Of a stretch of 64,000 bases of DNA, positions 62,036 to 64,000 are shown one piece after another (the stretch's first letter is position 1; each line of letters opens with the position of its first letter). The notes under the pieces are model-generated. The model was not told the DNA's origin. It did not search any database and worked only from the letters and a program-made list of their open reading frames with translations. A program made the position numbers and the translations under genes. Origin of the DNA: Glandiceps talaboti (lineage: Eukaryota > Hemichordata > Enteropneusta > Spengelidae). The stretch covers positions 1,162,501-1,226,500 of the forward strand of contig NC_135561.1 in the NCBI RefSeq assembly GCF_964340395.1, in the 5' to 3' direction.

Positions 62036-62161
62036 CTGCTGCTGCTGCTGGAGTGTTTGCTGGAGACATGTTGACATAAGCTTCTGTTTGTGGTCTTGCT
62101 TTCATCCGCATATCCATTGCCATGTAGCCTTCACTTGACAAAACTTTGGGAATAGCTTGAC
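62036..62161 (-). CDS. IRS1: Insulin receptor substrate, internal exon with YMAM and YVNM
   Basis: This 126-nt exon is phase 1 at both ends. The acceptor is ATTCATTTTCAG before 62161 and the donor is GCAGCAG|GTAAATA at 62036/62035. It encodes GQAIPKVLSSEGYMAMDM followed by TEAYVNMSPANTPAAAA, giving two further YxxM docking motifs. A short GCA-type triplet run (Ala repeat) lies directly at the donor. The last 15-17 nt of this exon plus its donor are the seed of the roughly 44-bp tandem array that fills the following intron (61345-62035). Reading through the donor stays open for 22 more codons, so intron retention or use of a downstream copy would alter the tail instead of stopping it immediately. 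Confidence 0.92.
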
Positions 62162-62359
62162 CTGAAAATGAATACACAATATGATTTGAAATCTGAACAT
62201 ATCAACATCTTCAATAAATGTCATATACACTTAGTAATCGGGTAGATCTAAGATCAACAACTGTAAACTTTGAACCGATTACATTGACTTCTTCTTGTGT
62301 CATATATTTGATAAACATGAAGCAAAGTTTGACGTTCATTTTCTCTAATCTGGGGTGCC

Positions 62360-62612
62360 CTCTTGTGATTGCCCCTTAGTTTTCCCTGTGATACTAAGGT
62401 CAAATTGTTGCACATATAAGGAGTTCAAGAGCCCTAGATTACCTTATGATACTGCAGATGAAATATGCTGCACATAATAAAAGGTGTTCAAGGCCCTTGT
62501 TTACGTCATATATAAGTTGTTCAAGGCCCCATAGGTTACCTAGTGATATTGCTTCAAGGCCTTCTAGATTAAAAAAGATAACCATATACGGAATACATAG
62601 CCCCTTAGGTTA
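62360..62612 (-). repeat. Diverged copies of the exon 62614-62723 donor region
   Basis: The true junction on the minus strand is CTGCAGTATCACAAG|GTAACC, followed by TAAGGGGC. Copies read CTGCAGTATCATAAG|GTAATC (donor at 62441-62442), GCAATATCACTAG|GTAACC (62538-62539), and one without a GT near 62385. Each is followed by a TA(A/T)GGG-like sequence and CTTGAAC. Spacing is irregular (56-97 bp). Confidence 0.75.
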
Positions 62613-62613
62613 C

Positions 62614-62723
62614 CTTGTGATACTGCAGAAGGTGACATTGGCATGTAGTCATCTCCTGATTCCGTACTTTCTTCTCTGATTGGTGTTCTACTTGGTGAGT
62701 CTGGAGTGGAAACTCTACCATAT
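62614..62723 (-). CDS. IRS1: Insulin receptor substrate, internal exon with YMPMSP
   Basis: This 110-nt exon enters in phase 2 (acceptor TTGTTTTGTCAG before 62723) and leaves in phase 1 (donor TCACAAG|GTAACC at 62614/62613). It encodes YGRVSTPDSPSRTP and then ESGDDYMPMSPSAVSQ. GDDYMPMSP closely resembles the GDYMPMSP sites of vertebrate IRS1, a major PI3K-binding context. The STPDSP/RTP segment offers Ser/Thr-Pro sites. Its first base completes an Arg codon begun by exon 63031-63171. Diverged copies of its donor region recur in the intron that follows (see 62360-62612). Confidence 0.92.
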
Positions 62724-62734
62724 CTGACAAAACA

Positions 62735-62845
62735 ACAATGTATCATAAAATGGTTCAATTCATGACAGCAAAGAACAATTATGGCTACAATGTATCATAA
62801 AATGGTTCAATTCATGAGAGCAAAGAACAATTATGGCTACAATGA
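62735..62845. repeat. 54-bp tandem duplication
   Basis: Two nearly identical copies of CAATGTATCATAAAATGGTT ... AACAATTATGGCTA in the intron just upstream (gene sense) of exon 62614-62723. Confidence 0.92.
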
Positions 62846-63030
62846 TAGTACTTGATATTAATTATATACATTTACATATACAATAAGAATCTACTACTTT
62901 CCTCTTACTGATTCTCTCAGCCATCCAGCCTCAAAAGCCCCCCCACCCCACCCCAATGATTTTATCAAAACTGGCATATAGAAAACATTTCAACATAACA
63001 TTAATACACACATACAACACTCTATCCTAC

Positions 63031-63171
63031 CTATGGAAGTGTTGTTCAGCTGGACTGGATCCATATTCTTCAGGTGTTCTGCTGCCCTCTGTTGGCATAA
63101 CTTTAATACCACTGAGATGGTGACGGAAGAAATGTTCTTCTGGAAAACTAGAACTCTGTTGTGGACTCTCA
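63031..63171 (-). CDS. IRS1: Insulin receptor substrate, most 5' exon visible in the window
   Basis: This 141-nt exon has an acceptor TTTTCTGCAG before 63171 (phase 2) and a donor TTCCATAG|GTAGGA at 63031/63030 (phase 2). It encodes ESPQQSSSFPEEHFFRH and then GSRTPEEYGSSPAEQHFH. The EEYGSSP segment resembles the DEYGSSP stretch that in vertebrate IRS1 lies between the PTB domain and the YMPM cluster. That places this exon just downstream of the missing PH/PTB part. The preceding exon is outside the window or not recognised in 63172-64000, so the gene is partial here. Confidence 0.88.
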
Positions 63172-64000
63172 CTGCAGAAAATAAAACCAGCCAGTACAAG
63201 TTTATTTTATTGAAAAGTATTCCTTTGAGTAAAACCTAACAATGAATTGTAAACATTTCCTGTGTCTACTACCTGTACATAGACACTTCAAATGCATGCC
63301 AATATTTCCACTATTTATTTTATATATTTATTTTATGGAAATATATGCATTGTGTAATTTTTGAATTCATTCCCTTGGTATTCATAAAGTGATATATGTA
63401 CCTTAAAGATGAAATATACATGTATTCATTCTAAATATTAAAGATGAAATGTACATGTATTCATTCTAAATATCCATGCTACTTCACTCATCAATGATAT
63501 ATATGTACATATACTGAACACATACTTTGAATTGCGATAACTCACAGATGATGCCAATGACATTGCAGTACAACTGATTACTTTTAATCACAGATTATAC
63601 AATATGTATATTTTTTTTAAATGTATTTCACATCTTGTTCTCAGGAGTTCTCCACTATCTAATGGGTGATTCTTTGTTTTAGGTAATCGTTTTTTGCTTT
63701 CTAAGTACTTCACAAATCTTCAGAAATATCAAATTGGACTTGTGGTCACTGGTGTAATTCCTTCCAGCTTTCAAATCATAATCAAAATTTCACTTTCAAC
63801 CTGGTGGAAATTTACCAACAGCCAAAATGAAAAAACCTTCAATGCCAGTCTCTATGATAAACGATATAATCCCCGAGAACATGTCAGTATAACTGATGAC
63901 TAATCTAGGGAGTCTCTGAGAACATCTCCATATCACTGATGACTGAACTAGGGAGTACGTTAGTATGAAACCACTCAGCTCACTCCTCATTCCACTGCAA
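63172..64000 (-). other. IRS intron running off the window
   Basis: No exon with splice signals and IRS-like coding was recognised here. The stretch carries a 2-copy direct repeat of about 37 bp (63398-63475) and a 2-copy repeat of about 50 bp near 63870-63960. The rest looks unique and AT-rich. The upstream exons with PH and PTB domains should be to the right of position 64000. Confidence 0.6.
63398..63475. repeat. About 37-bp tandem duplication
   Basis: Two copies of AAAGATGAAAT(A/G)TACATGTA followed by TTCATTCTAAATAT. Confidence 0.9.

Overview
This window is nuclear DNA from an animal, most likely an AT-rich invertebrate. It contains multi-exon coding sequence with GT-AG introns, TATA/Inr-type and AATAAA signals, very dense micro- and minisatellites, and decayed transposable elements. 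It shows no bacterial gene organisation. Two elements end in a (GGAC)n-GGAGCCC tract followed by a C-rich/G-rich hairpin, and one of them carries AAGGTCAAGGTCA-type repeats. I associate such elements with molluscs and other lophotrochozoans, but an invertebrate deuterostome is not excluded and I do not name a species.

The one securely identified gene is on the minus strand at the right end (55215 to beyond 64000). It is the 3' half of an insulin receptor substrate (IRS1/chico family) gene. Five coding exons join in a consistent frame and give about 585 C-terminal residues. The tail is rich in YxxM (PI3K p85 docking) and YxN (Grb2-type) motifs. It ends with YIALDL and YASIDF, which match the paired SHP2-docking tyrosines at the C-terminus of vertebrate IRS1. 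The N-terminal PH and PTB domains must lie beyond position 64000. Two of its 5' splice sites have been copied into the introns that follow them, one as an array of about 44-bp units and one as several diverged copies. This is the most unusual feature of the window.

At the left end (about 350-1850, minus strand) there is a possible small gene for a secreted peptide. It has a TATA/Inr core promoter, a candidate non-coding first exon, and an exon with canonical splice sites that encodes a signal peptide. A candidate last exon carries an overlapping AATAAA signal. The family is not recognised.

Between them, about 2-49 kb looks like gene-poor intergenic or intronic DNA dominated by repeats. There are long arrays of 27-bp (2.86-4.35 kb), 28-bp (20.6-22.1 kb), telomere-like CCCTA-rich (28.7-29.5 kb) and about 66-bp (47.6-48.6 kb) units. 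There are many CAGA/CATA/CA/TA/GTTAT microsatellites. Three families of short dispersed elements recur: three copies at 5.9, 9.2 and 12.0 kb, two copies at 17.9 and 39.5 kb, and a shared roughly 50-bp tandem motif at 17.7, 26.6 and 34.7 kb. A Tc1-like transposase remnant lies near 31.1 kb. Two weak coding candidates (27.26 kb and 32.05 kb, plus strand) are listed with low confidence. The 49.3-55.2 kb region downstream of IRS has fewer microsatellites but contains its own repeat family with CACATG/CATGTG boxes.
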